Assembly: GCA_030374805.1 (NCBI GenBank)
Contig: JARGSG010000040.1
Coordinates: 62,001 to 126,000 of the forward strand
From: Gracilaria gracilis
Taxonomy: Eukaryota; Rhodophyta; Florideophyceae; Gracilariales; Gracilariaceae
DNA: 64,000 nucleotides
Direction of reading: 5' to 3'
The notes beneath the pieces are model-generated. The model did no database searches. It saw only the letters and a program-made list of their open reading frames with translations, and had not been told where the DNA came from. Position 1 is the first letter of the stretch. Every line of letters begins with the position of its first letter. Position numbers and translations under genes: made by a program. Below, in pieces: positions 50,300 to 61,212 of this stretch.

Positions 50300-52005
50300 A
50301 TAAAATATAATGCATATTTGCTACTGTATGCAATAATAAATATACTCTGCTTTCTGCTTATCGCTCTTCCTCCTCGCCCTTCTTCCTCATTTTCACACTT
50401 TCACAATATCCATACTGTTTCAGGCATTTTGAATTGCTTACTTTTATCCTTAAAATTATAATAACAGAACTTTTGGGAGTTATACCCTCAGAAATTGACA
50501 TAAATGCCTTCATACCGTACATCTAAGGAGATAAAGACTTGTCCCAAATTTATGTAGTTTGACATCGTCATGGGCAGAGTGCTCCCATACAAGAAGATAC
50601 AGAGATTTATAGACTATGAATGCAATGAAGAATATTGTACATATCTAAAGTGATTACACTATCATGAACACAATTTTGCGATATGTAAGAATAATGTTGC
50701 TTACCTGGTACACTTTCCAACTTTGTTATAAGCGGTGCAAACGACACTCTCTTGATATATTAAAACCACCCTTCAAAAAATTAACACATCTTAGTAGTAT
50801 TGTATTTTAAGCATGTCCGAAGTTTTTCACATCTTTAGATAGGAAAGTTCCTAAAGTTTCAAGATCTTGTCTGAGTCCTCTATTTTACTTTTGAGATTTC
50901 AATATGAAACCAGTACTAGGACTCGGAGATATTTCATGCTAGAGATCATTTGTGAGTGTACGTACTATCTATGTCACGGTAGCCTCTAAATATATGTTCA
51001 TTTCTCTAACATATGGGTCAAAGTGGTAGTATATACGGCGAAAACGGTCATTATCACGAAATTTGGAATGTAATTTTAGAAACATATCTCTAACTACTTG
51101 TAAGGTTTTTCCTAAAAAGTGTTACAATAACCCTTACCTTCTTTACCGTGAAAGATCCCTGGAATTCTATGCAGCATGCAGAAGGTATGTTATCCAAACC
51201 TTTAGAAGAGAAGCACAAGATATAACGCTATTTTGAAAGAACATTTTGGAAATAGTGGAACATATTTTGTCCATATATTACTAATTTGACTTTAAAGCAC
51301 TTTGCAGCTTTTAAGCCAGATTGAAAAACACATGTCTTGTTCAAAACGCTTTCTGAAAGGTTACAGAACGCATCTATCTGGATATGAGGGAAATCCATGG
51401 ATGTAAGGGCGTAGGCCAAATTCTGGAACTGAAAGCCATGTAATCAATACTATAGATTTTCGAGGAACGAAGAAGTGGATTTATTTGAACGAGAGTGAGC
51501 GGAAGGATGATCCAATTTGCGATCAGCGTGGCTACTTAGCTACGCTGGAATTTCCACCGCTTCGCCGTCGTCCCGCAGCGTCGCCGCCGTCGATTGCGTT
51601 TTGTCCCACTCTCACATCACGCGATCGGCGGCGGCGAACTTTTCGTTTCAAGTACCCTCATCACCCCCCCTAGAGAGCAGTGCTGTCCTTGTCGGACACA
51701 CTGAACGCGTACGGTTGTGCCGTACGGAGCAGCAGAGCACTATGGGTAGGTACCCGCTCTGTGTCTCTCGCTTTACCAAAACTAAAGGATCTTCCGAGAG
51801 TGTTGCGATAGTGATAAATAAAGACTTTTTCCTTCAGATAGCAAATCTTGTACACTGCACTGGATTTGCAGTCCCAAGTCATATGCAACTATGCAACAGT
51901 TCCCATGAAAGAAAGGTGGGCAGATTCAACCTTCTATTTTAGATCTGAAAATTCTTTCAGAACTTGTTCGAATATTGTAGAGTTGTTGCTCTAGTACTAT
52001 CTGGA
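50300..52005. other. AT-rich, essentially no gene
   Basis: 50300-51450 is AT-rich with very short ORFs and nothing recognisable. 51485-51680 has a small GC-rich, Arg/Pro-biased ORF not considered a gene. Confidence 0.5.
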
Positions 52006-52027
52006 TTTCAAAGTGGCTAGAGCAAGA

Positions 52028-52952
52028 ATGCCACCCAAAACTAGATTTTCAAAGAACACCAAACACCCTAGACTTACGAAATATTCGAAAGCCGTTCAAC
52101 TCCTCAAGAGTAAAATCAAAGCCGGAGAAATTAAAGGAGATGAAAATCCTCAGGATGCTTGGGAATCGGAGCCTATTTTCCAGCGCTATAAGCTTCCAAC
52201 ATTTTGAGAACGGTATCTGGCTTTCCTGTCGGAACTCGACGTTTCAACAGACGGTAAGTTTAACATCTCTCAAATCAAAATTGCATTTTTGTATTAACAA
52301 ATATTTAAACTCGAAAGTTGGTGCAGTACATCAGTTGCGTCCACGCACATCAGAAGATATGGCCGAGCTCTCGACAAATCTTGAAGATGGTGATGTAGAA
52401 GCTGATATTCCAAGTGGTTCTGATATAGCCCAAGAAGATAAAGCGCTTACTGGATTAGAGCTACTCCAGAATAATAAGCTGTACAATCCGTTTTGGCTTA
52501 TGTCGGTATGCACTGAACCACGGACAACAACTTGACGTTGTACTGTAGCTCTACATTTACCTTCAGGTACAACGAACGAGTGCCTGAGGCTCTCTGTGGT
52601 TGATGCAGGCTGTTTCCTTGAATTGGAGATAAACTGGCCTCAGCCAATGGTGGATGTGGAATTACTACACCGTAAGTGGCTCACTGAAATTTGTTTAGAA
52701 ACGTACACATCGTATCATCCAGAAATATTAGGCTTCGAATCAGCGCTTAAGAAGCTAGGGAAGCACTCCGCCGATGATGTCTTTTCAACGTCAAGATTCT
52801 ATCTACCTTTCGTTGTCGAGTCATCGTTTGAAAGCTATAATTTAGAATGGAAAAATGGAACGAGAGTGCTATACGTTCGGCTGAAGGCGTTTATTGAAAA
52901 GTATGCTAGCTGTAGTCGTGTTCTCAAAAAGTTTGAGGTTGTAGATTTCTAG
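52028..52952 (+). pseudogene. unknown two-part gene family, copy B
   Basis: Better-kept paralogue of copy A (42.7 kb). Part one: MPPKTRFSKNTK, KAVQLLKSKIKAGEI, DAWESEPIFQRYKL. Then an in-frame TGA, where copy A has an arginine CGA, and a GTAAGT donor at about 52253. Part two: acidic linker, a second in-frame TGA near 52533, then TVALHLPSG, LELEINWPQPMVDVELLHRKWL, YHPEILGFESALKKLGKHS and FYLPFVVES, ending at 52952. Both stops could come from CGA by C-to-T change. Function unknown. The second domain looks well structured. It lies 3.6 kb from, and divergent to, transposase copy 2. Confidence 0.55.
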
Positions 52953-53283
52953 AATAAGATAGATCTTGAAAGGTTGTGATAATGACAAAACCGTTTGTTG
53001 AGAATCGATACTTCACATTACGCGTAACACATAATGTAAATTGTTGAAGATGAATATATGTCAAACTCAACCATGTATGAGAATGGCTTGCCCTTTATAT
53101 GCAAAACAGTTGTGGTTACCATTGGAGAAATACAGAGTTTTTAATTTTGACCTTCAGAATGCAGAAACATAGCTTGAAAAGTCTCATGGAAAAGTTTCAG
53201 GTTAATATGTATTTTATAATTTGATTCTTTTTTGAAGTACCACAAGTAGTCATGTCGCAGTATGTGGTTGTACTGGGTTTTGT

Positions 53284-53571
53284 TTGTTCTGTGTCAAAAT
53301 GCTTCTGTTGAATCAAAAACTTCAAAAGATTCCTTCAAACAATATTGTTTCGTATTATGGGCTTCAAGCTCAAGTAAAGTTTCTGTCCAATTCTTTTACC
53401 GTTTTGAGAAAGAATGGTTGCACTTACCCCAAAGACTATCTTACAATTTCTTTCTTAGCGAAATATAAAGTTGAGAAAATTGTTTTAAGAAATCAAGTTG
53501 TGTTCTATTCTATAGAAGACATAGTAAGTGGACAGTTTACTTTATATATTGATTTAATTTTTCTTGCATAA
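53284..53571 (+). CDS. hypothetical ORF, 95 aa
   Basis: I do not recognise it. An AT-rich frame with lysine- and phenylalanine-rich product (VKFLSNSFTVLRKNG, KYKVEKIVLRNQVVFYSI). It could be a viral- or transposon-like scrap or chance in AT-rich DNA. Confidence 0.25.
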   Translation: MFCVKMLLLNQKLQKIPSNNIVSYYGLQAQVKFLSNSFTVLRKNGCTYPKDYLTISFLAKYKVEKIVLRNQVVFYSIEDIVSGQFTLYIDLIFLA

Positions 53572-53948
53572 GTGAATTGAATTCCCGCAGCCTCCTGTGG
53601 TAAATTACCGATTGCATATCTATCTCTCCGTTGTTGCTTCATTTCCGCTGCATACCCAGGATAACCACATTGCTCTTTCCACCATGGAAACTTGACGCTC
53701 TAGGTTATTGTGACAGATCTTTTCGTCATTTACTGAAAAGAACTGCACCAGGGGAATCATTTTAGTCTCGACTGCAGGCCCGAGTGAGGACCTTGTAAGT
53801 TTCATTGAGTTCATTATACCCACATGCACCATTAGAAAATACATGTGCAGACAACAATCTTGCGCTTGCCGGAAAGTTGAACCGAACCATTGCTATCCTC
53901 AGAACTTGTGCCCTAAAGTACTATCCCAATCATTGGTAACAAGCTGTA

Positions 53949-54746
53949 ATGGACGTCGTGGATACAAACTTTGTAACCGCGCTTTCTATACTGCGCGAGC
54001 ATCTCCCATCAGCTGATTTCGTCTCGTTTGACTTGGAATTCACTGGTCTCGGAGATCATCGCCCTTCTCCACTTGATACTTCACAGGTTCGATATAAATC
54101 TGATAGAGACAATGCGAGAGCTTTTCCTCCTCTCCAATTCGGCCTGTGCCTTTTTCGCAAATCAAGGCCGCTAACATCTCGCTCCGGGCTAGATTCTCTG
54201 GTAGTGTAAAAGAATTGGAAAAGTCTCTCATTTAACTTCACTTTGTTTCCACGAGCTCTGCATTACCCTCCCAGTTCCCGTTATCCCGTTTTCGATAAGG
54301 GGTTCAAAATGCAGGCGTCTACTGGTATGTTTCTGATTGAGAATGACTTCGATTTTCAAAAAACGTTTAGGAACGGTGTAACATGGTTGCGAGAGGACCA
54401 AGAAAAGAAGTTCTTCGAACTCGTACAGGACGATTTGCGCCTGAGAAGAGCGAGAACATGTGACTTGGACAAGTTGAACGCAGAAGAGGGTATGCTATTG
54501 AAGGAATGGACCGAGAACATCGAACAGTGGTTTGAGGCTTTGAAGAAGCAGGACAATGAATGTGAAAAGGAAGATGCAAAGTCAAAGATCCGATCATTTT
54601 TGCTTCCGTCAACGCCATGGATGAGGAAAATCATATGTGATTTAGTGCGAACGCGGCACCCTCGACTTGCTGCCCAAACTGTTCCAACGCAGGATGGCAA
54701 CAAGATGTTGAATTTGTCTCTAATCGCAAACTTAAGCGTAAAGTAG
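53949..54746 (+). pseudogene. PARN: PARN poly(A)-specific ribonuclease, 5' part, broken
   Basis: ATG at 53949; NFVTALSILREHLPSADFVSFDLEFTGLG carries the first DEDD residues (D and E in DLEF). It continues through PLDTSQVRY, PPLQFGLCLF and, after an in-frame TAA (about 54207), SFNFTLFPRAL, STGMFLIENDFDFQKTFRNGV and WLREDQEKKF, then a charged stretch with MRKIICDLVRTRHP. This is the start of the PARN/CAF1-type deadenylase that shortens mRNA poly(A) tails. About 265 of some 600 residues are present. The R3H region and second catalytic half (GHN motif) are not seen downstream. Stop plus truncation means a pseudogene. Confidence 0.75.
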
Positions 54747-55089
54747 TAATTTACATCAGATCTAAGGTCGTGTTACGCCCATTTAGTTACTATCGACATT
54801 CAAAGAAAGCATTGAGCCTCAAAGTTTTTGAGCGAAAGGTATCCCGATTTGCGTTAGCATTTTGCTGCCTACAGTCGTCGTCGTTTTTCCCTTGTTCCTT
54901 TCCCTATACCTCTTCACTTACGCTCGTTCTCGGTCATGGGATTTGATCATGTTGTAGCTGAGGGGGAGAAAAAAGTGGTTCTCGAAGAAGATATGGTTCC
55001 ATTGATCACCGAAGGATACGTTGTGAATGAAAAGGGGGAAAGCTTTTTCTACAAAAAGTTACATTGCCATCAATGGTGAAAGTGAAAAA

Positions 55090-56057
55090 TCGATTTGGTA
55101 GGAGTATGTCACAGCGATATACATATGCCAGGCAATGGCTTTGGGACTCCAATTAACATATGCTGACTGGACATGAGAGGGTCGGAACTATTACTCACAC
55201 AGGATCTTGGGTCGGAAGGCTGAGAGTTCGACATATAGTAGGAATCGGTTAGATGTGAGATGCCTGTTGTAATTTATGTATGATGAGGACGGACGAGAAA
55301 ACCTGAGCGTGAAAGGCTGTCAGGATTGTTTCTATCGACTGTAGCGGGCATGTTCGGTGCACCTCCTTCACAATACGATCGCCATGGCATTCTTTTTATG
55401 CTCATTCCCAGCGAGTAGAGGAGAGGTTTGCGGTTAAGATCCCCAATGGAATGAGCCCAGAACTGTTTTGTCCTTTACTCTGTGTAGGAGCCACGGTTTA
55501 GGAACCGTTGTGTCATTAAGAATCCATCAGAAGAAAGTTGGAGTTCTGGGAATTGGTGGACTGGGAATGTGTGCTATCAAATTGGCTCGAATACGCGGTT
55601 GTTTCGTTTGGGCGCTCAGCGGAACTGAGTCGAAGAGGGAAGGGGCAATTGCGTCTGGAGCACACAAGTTCATTAACATGAAGGATGAGAACGAATGCTC
55701 TGAAGCTATTGGATAATTAGATCTCATCCTTGATACCACGCCTTCGAACACAAAGGTAATACCGCTTCTACAAATCATTGGGACTTTCTGCAAGCTTGGA
55801 GTACCATTAGTATCAGACAGTGGCCTCACCGCTGATTGGAGAACCTTGATCTTCTGGAAGCAGAGAATCGCAGCGGCATTGTTTGCACGACAAGGCGCAC
55901 AGAAGAAATGCTGAACTCGGCTGTTGCCAATTTGGAGTTTATGGACACAGAGGTGTGGAAATCGGCGCGCATTTCTATAACGGAGGGTAACGAGGCCGTA
56001 GAAGAGCTGCTGAATCGTACGAATCAAGCGTATAGGTACATTGTGGAGTGGGATTAG
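55090..56057 (+). pseudogene. cinnamyl-alcohol-dehydrogenase-like (zinc ADH), decayed
   Basis: Family landmarks in order but in different frames: GVCHSDIHM (zinc ligand Cys) near 55100; TGHERVGTITHTGSWVG and VGIG then stops near 55160-55250; LLCVGATV followed by TAG near 55480; KKVGVLGIGGLGMCAIKLAR (NADP-binding loop) and GTESKREGAIASGAHKFIN at 55530-55680; LDLILDT near 55715; and the tail EEMLNSAVANLEFMDTEVW to 56057. CAD-family enzymes reduce aldehydes with NADPH. Several stops and shifts rule out function. An upstream 54936 ORF (GFDHVVAEGEKK) is not part of the family. Confidence 0.8.
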
Positions 56058-56059
56058 GC

Positions 56060-57300
56060 TGGTCGTGAAGAACAATAATATGCATGTGTCCAGTAACACA
56101 AATGCATGTCGGCTCGCCCATTATGTATTTTGCAGTCGACTTCATGGGTTTTAAAAAGCACGATGTCATGTTTTACCGGCAGAGGTGGAAGAGACTCCAT
56201 ATCTTTGCCACATAAAGACTTCCTACTGGAGCTGCCCCTGTACGCAATATTAAAGAGAAACGAGAAGCGTGAATCAATGCCCAGCGGGAACGGTGATGTA
56301 GACCAGAGAATTTACGCTCTCCACGCATTCTTCTTTTATAAATGAAATCTTGAGACAACTGCGATATCCTTGCAGTGGTTTCAAGATTCATGACGTCGAC
56401 GACGAGGGACAACGTCGAGATGGTATGGGTGAAAACTTTCTTCTACAGATGGCGCTCGCAACAAGAACATTTTGGGGCTCTCAGCAATTAACATAGCCGA
56501 CAGCCATGCCGAAAAGATAAGGATGGGTCATGGAGCCTGACTTCTACTTGCGACGCTGTCCTTAGTAGTATGGGCGTGTTTTTACAGCATTGTCGTCATG
56601 TGGTAGATATCATCGATGATGATGTCTGGCGTGATGAAGAATTGTACCAGAAGTGCACTTGGAACACAAAAGTCTGAACAAGGTTCCTTGTAATTTGGAA
56701 AGCAAACCAGTCTGCTGCGCTCGTGCCACTCGTGTTCAAGCATAGGAGAGGGGGGTTCATGTCAGCAGAACGGGAACGAGGCGATTCGCCATCAGACATA
56801 CATGTCGTTCACTGAATCGGGCAGGCCCAACGTTAGTGGTGGAACCGTCCCCCACAGTGGCCATGATGGTAACGTTCCGCTGCAAAGGGTTAGAGCGAGT
56901 GCAAACGAGAAGACAAGCGAATACGAGGAGCAATTGTGAAGCTGCGTATCTTGCTGTGAGCTGCAGTTGAGATTGCATCACGCATCGCTGGCAGGCGCAA
57001 AGCGCCACCACCGCGTTGTCGGGACAGAGAGACGAGACGATGGGCACCATCGCCTTCACCATTGCAATCGCCATCATGACTGAGTCCCCACATCAACTCA
57101 GCGACATCGCGTACGCGACCATTCTTCTACACGCGCAAAGGCATCCCACAAATGTCAGCGGCGCTTTATTGGGTACGAGAAGCTCTCAACTGGTGGACAT
57201 TCAACTGGCGCTTCCGCTCGCTCATTCCGACCTCGCCATGTTCACTGCGCCTCTTCACGAGCTGTCGCTTCTGTTGGCACAACGTTATGCCATACACTAC
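56060..57300. other. no gene recognised
   Basis: Short ORFs on both strands. 56757-57077 on the minus strand has a hydrophobic stretch (ASQLLLVFACLLVC) but no family motif. It may include the lost C-terminal part of the SET-domain gene upstream on that strand. Confidence 0.35.
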
Positions 57301-57303
57301 GGA

Positions 57304-58137
57304 TTACAAGTATCGCACTTTTGAATTGCAAGCATTGGAGTCAGTTGGTGAGTGATTGGCCGTGTCCGCAAACAGTGCCAACAACGTGAGCGAGTCGACT
57401 CGAAACGCGGGCGTCTCGATCACGCAATGCGCGTATTGAAACAATTCAAAGGTGCACACTTGCGGCGGAAAACACTGGGGGTAACATCTCACTGCAGAAG
57501 GAAGAAACCAATCATTGAACATCTCCAACAGCTCCTCCCGTAGCTTCACGATAAGTGGGAATACAGGCGTGTCATAAAGCAAATCTTTCACCCGTTCAAA
57601 TTGCAGCGACAATGGTATATGAAAAACGGCTGGCAACGAGCGTAACCAAGGTGCATAGAACGAAGATCTTGGATTGGCCAATTGCAACAAAACGAACAGT
57701 AGTAGATGTGCGTTACCGCACACAGCATCAGGCAGTCTACAACACAGTCTCTCTTGCAGCTTTGCCTCCCTGGCCGCACGCATAATGTCTGGGATGGGAT
57801 ATGTTTGCGCCGCGATTTGCGTGGTGATAAGATGCGTTGGCGGAATGCGTAGCACGGGTGTGGACTCTGCGATTGGTGTGAATGCATGAAGAGATCGCGA
57901 ATTGGGGGAGCTTGCGTCGATGCGAAGGTTGATTAGCGCGCCCGCGGAACGAAGCCAAATTGCGTAGTGAAAGCAGTGCAATCTGATGCGCGGGCGGCAG
58001 CGGACGAACCATGGCTGTGGGGCGATGTTGTGGGGTTGAGGTAACGAGCAGGTGTTTACTGAGGTGGGGAAGGAGAAGGGTATCAAAGGAGAGTGGAAGG
58101 ATAAAGAATGGACGTGGATGACGATGGGGCGGAGCAA
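57304..58137 (-). pseudogene. SET-domain methyltransferase (SETD3/Rubisco-LSMT type), N-terminal part
   Basis: The minus strand gives, from about residue 56, FHYAIWLRSAGAL (the 'FxxWLxxxGA' start), FTPIAESTPVLRIPP ('I..G..LLxIPxxL'), LLLFVLLQLANPRSSFYAPWLRSLP (the 'F.PYLxxLP' region) and FELFQYAHCVIETPAF, LALFADTANHSP (the 'LxPxxDMxNH' SET core). Such proteins methylate lysine or histidine. The frame then ends in a stop and the C-terminal catalytic tyrosine region and LSMT helical domain are not found. The first 55 residues, Ser/Pro-rich, are probably not native. Truncated; likely a pseudogene. Confidence 0.6.
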
Positions 58138-58187
58138 TGAGGTACAGTATATGAGGGTGGAAGGGAGCGAGGCGTGGATACGTAGGA

Positions 58188-58312
58188 GTTATGTTGAAAA
58201 TCGAGTGATGATACCCGGGGCACGAGACAGAAAAATTCGGGCCCGAGTCGAAGACGAGGGACCAATTTTTCTGTCGAGTGACCCGATATCATCACGTGAT
58301 TTCCAACATAAC
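58188..58312. mobile_element. 125-bp foldback (MITE-like) element
   Basis: The left arm from GTTATGTTGAAAATC and the reverse complement of the right arm (GTTATGTTGGAAATC) match over about 54 bp at roughly 80%, including ATGATA and GACAGAAAAATT blocks, around a 15-20-bp centre (CGAGTCGAAGACGAGGG). No target duplication was seen outside. Either a small non-autonomous transposon or a structured RNA/DNA site. Confidence 0.7.
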
Positions 58313-58472
58313 GGGCTTATCACTCAGCTTGGAAGGCACAGAAGGACCGAAACGCAGTTTAGTGGTAGGAAAGCGCGATGTGAACTTTGTATGACAGGTC
58401 CGGCTGGTGACATCTCTTCAAAAAATTTTAATTTTTTAAAATGCCCATAATCGCGTTTGCGCTGAGCCAAAC

Positions 58473-58560
58473 TGATATCGTACTGATATCATGTGGTCCG
58501 AACGATATCGTACTGATATCAATGGACCGGTACAATATCAGTACTCGACCTGGGTGATAA
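58473..58560. repeat. short direct and inverted GATATC-rich repeats
   Basis: GATATCGTACTGATATCA occurs twice, 30 bp apart (from 58474 and 58504). An inverted, partial third copy (ACAATATCAGTAC) follows near 58533. GGTCC and GGACC flank the second copy in inverted order. Confidence 0.75.
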
Positions 58561-58752
58561 GGGTGCGTAAGAGCTGGGTGCACGGATTGCGCGCAGGGGG
58601 GGCACCTTGCGGGGGGGCGGCAGGAAAGCAAAGGCGCGGAGCGTGCCAGCGGCGGCCGTCTTTTTGACACGTTCTGCGGCGGTAAAACTTTAGCTTTTAC
58701 CAGCGCTGTATCTGCGCATTATCGCTCGGATGCGAGGTTTTGCAGAGGCTCT

Positions 58753-58782
58753 TTGCGGGCGAATATCAATATTCGCCCGCAA
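58753..58782. repeat. 14-bp-arm palindrome
   Basis: TTGCGGGCGAATAT and its exact reverse complement are separated by CA. A second, weaker hairpin (GCGATAA...TTATCGC) lies at 58902-58920. Confidence 0.9.
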
Positions 58783-58969
58783 TAACCTGGGATTTTCTCT
58801 AATTGTGTCGGGCCATAGCCAAACAGCAGGGTAGGCCCCATAAATTGGACGAAAAAGGCAGATTGGTTACAGATTTGTACACGTGTGATCCTCGCCACCA
58901 AGCGATAAGCGTGTTATCGCAGGGCAACTCGTGGAAATTTTTGATCCCTCGTTGCCCATGCGATAACCC

Positions 58970-59368
58970 TTACTTAGCGCACGTGCACGATTGATTACCG
59001 CTGTGTACCGTCGTACCAACAGTACATCCACACGAGCGCTTGCCGTTCGCCACTTCATGCTTCGCCCTCCTCCGACACTCCAGAGCCCGGTGAGCCCGGA
59101 AGCGCCCGTGCACACAACGTGCAGTCACGTTTCTCGCATCGGCTGCCGTGCTTCGATTCTGTATGATAGATTCTCGCCATATCACGTGTGCGCCGTCGAT
59201 GAAACGTGAGCCGCAGTCGTGCAACACGGTGGCGATAAGCAATGCGCCATCAATCAACGCTCCCAAATGCGCACGTAGCGGCGCGCACAGATCGGAGCGC
59301 GTTTCCGACAGCGCCGTAACCGTGAACGGTTGCGTGAGCGCAATCAGGTGCGTCCAGATGCACAACAT
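58970..59368 (-). CDS. hypothetical ORF, 132 aa
   Basis: I do not recognise it. The first half has reasonable composition (APLRAHLGALIDGALLIATVLHD); the second half is Arg/Cys-rich. It may be a remnant; other frames are also open in this GC-balanced stretch. Confidence 0.25.
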   Translation of the reverse strand: MLCIWTHLIALTQPFTVTALSETRSDLCAPLRAHLGALIDGALLIATVLHDCGSRFIDGAHVIWRESIIQNRSTAADARNVTARCVHGRFRAHRALECRRRAKHEVANGKRSCGCTVGTTVHSGNQSCTCAK

Positions 59369-59400
59369 GTCGCTTTAAAGACGGACCGGACGCAACATAT

Positions 59401-61212
59401 TCACGCCATCACGCTCCTTGTCTCCATGCCATTCCATACCGCCTTCGAGCTTCTTCCTGCATGTGGCATTGCAGAGTCGTCAGACGTGAGCACACATTCC
59501 CTACTTCGCACATCCCACAACATGCCTAAACCATTTCCATCTTTCGATACAAAGCGCGAACCGTCTGCACTCACCGCAACGCACTCCACGATATCAGTGT
59601 GACCGTGGAGAGGCTCACCCGATGCCTCATCCCTCCGCGTCCTACAATCGCACACTTTCGTCATCCGATCCCGACACAATGCGCGAACCATCCACACTCC
59701 CTGCAACGCAATCCACTCCACCAGTGTGACCGCGGAGAGGCTCACCCACTGCCTCACCCCTCTCCGCGTCCCACACTCGCACCGTTCCGCCCAACGATCC
59801 CGACACAGTACGTGATCCGTCCGCGCTCACTGCAGCCGATCTCCAGTATTCGTCATCTGAACGTTGAGAGGATGATGTGCATGACTGCGGCGTCTCTGAC
59901 TTTGCACTATCCCAACTTCCAAAACATCCTCCTACAACCGCCACCATCCACCGCCACAGCCCACTGCCTGTCGTGTCAGAGCTCGCGTCTAGACTGGCCG
60001 TCGTGCACTCCACAACTCGCTCTACCGTCCACGTTGTTGTGTTCCACTCAACTATGTGTCTGTCCTCGTGAACACTCACAACGCTTTTTTTCTCACGCAT
60101 GAACGCAGCGCATATCACTCTTCGCAACCTGCCATCCAATCGATTAGAGTTCACATCGAAATCAACGGATTGGTGCAATCCCGTCACCAAACTGTACCGC
60201 GTAACTCCCATACCAGCAAGTACTTCAAGTGGTCGAAAACTCCCCGACACACAATGTAGTTCCTCCTGCTCAAGCCATGTACCAAAGATACACAGTACAA
60301 CACCATTGCAGCACACCATTCCAAGCGCTACACCAACTCGCTCGTTGCAGAATTCCTGCACCACACGGTTTCACCGACGGTTTCACAGCACAACGCTCCA
60401 TCTTCTCAAAAAACTTCCTCGCCCTCTTGCTCTCACTCGCATGCCACAATAACCGCCCGCGCAGCTGGAACCACACTTCCCGAGAATTATCGTTCACAAA
60501 CCTGCAGCTCAACCTCGCTGCCCTCCCAATCATGTCCAGATGTTCCTTGTGAATCAAATCACACCCACTCCTTCCACCAAAAACTAACCTTCCCTCTTCA
60601 AGATCGCGTTCTACGTTCTGCACGCCCGCGCTTACCAAGCGATGAGTAATCCACTGTGTCTCAGAAAGCAGCCAAACCAACACATCTCCGTATCCAGCAC
60701 ATCGAAGAACCCGGCACACATTGTTGTGAGGGTATCCATCATCCACACTTTCCCATCAATTTATCCTCAATCTCCTCTGCGCCCTCTGCACTCTATCACG
60801 CGTTGTGTGGCTTACACCTTGTGACTCTATTGCACCTTCATCTCCGCGTTCTTGCCCTCTTGTGGATATATTCTCCCCTCCACTACCCTCAACGTAGTTG
60901 AAAACCAACCTTTGAAAGAAAACTTGCCTATCAAAACTTCTTTGATGCCTTGTCCACAGCAATGTCCACAATCAAGTCGTACAGTTGAACAGAAACTTGT
61001 CCCTCTTCCTCTCTCATCTGCAACACAGACACATCGTCCAGAACTTCAACTACCTTCTTAGTTGCATCCAGACTTTGCAAGTCCCACAGCTTCTGCAACA
61101 TTGCCACAGAAACAGATTGTTGTTTTTGAAGCACGCACAGAGCTCGAAACACTTCCGCATATCTTCCATGCTCACCAGCCACCTCAGCAACCTGAAAAGA
61201 GACATCCACCAT
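59401..61212 (-). pseudogene. NB-ARC/WD40 STAND protein, 3' two-thirds, decayed
   Basis: Reading from 61212 downwards: RYAEVFRALCVL, VSVAMLQKLWDLQSLDATKKVVEVL and VQLYDLIVDIAVDKA match the winged-helix/superhelical part that follows NB-ARC in Apaf-1-like STAND ATPases ('LAVF...LWGL..E...+V..L......  LHDLxxDxx'). Lower down (60364-59401) are WD40 blades: AVSADGSRTVSGS, VRVWDAERGEAVGEPLRGHTGGVDCV, then a TGG-to-TAG stop at about 59650 and a one-base loss, and another blade (LHGHTDIVECVAVSADGSRF). STAND proteins act as ligand-sensing switches, often in defence. Multiple shifts mean this copy is dead. The NTPase itself was not found above 61212. Confidence 0.65.

Noticed and set aside
54936-55080. 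ORF GFDHVVAEGEKK as the start of the CAD gene
   Set aside because: It does not resemble the N-terminus of the CAD family; recognisable CAD sequence starts only at GVCHSDIH.
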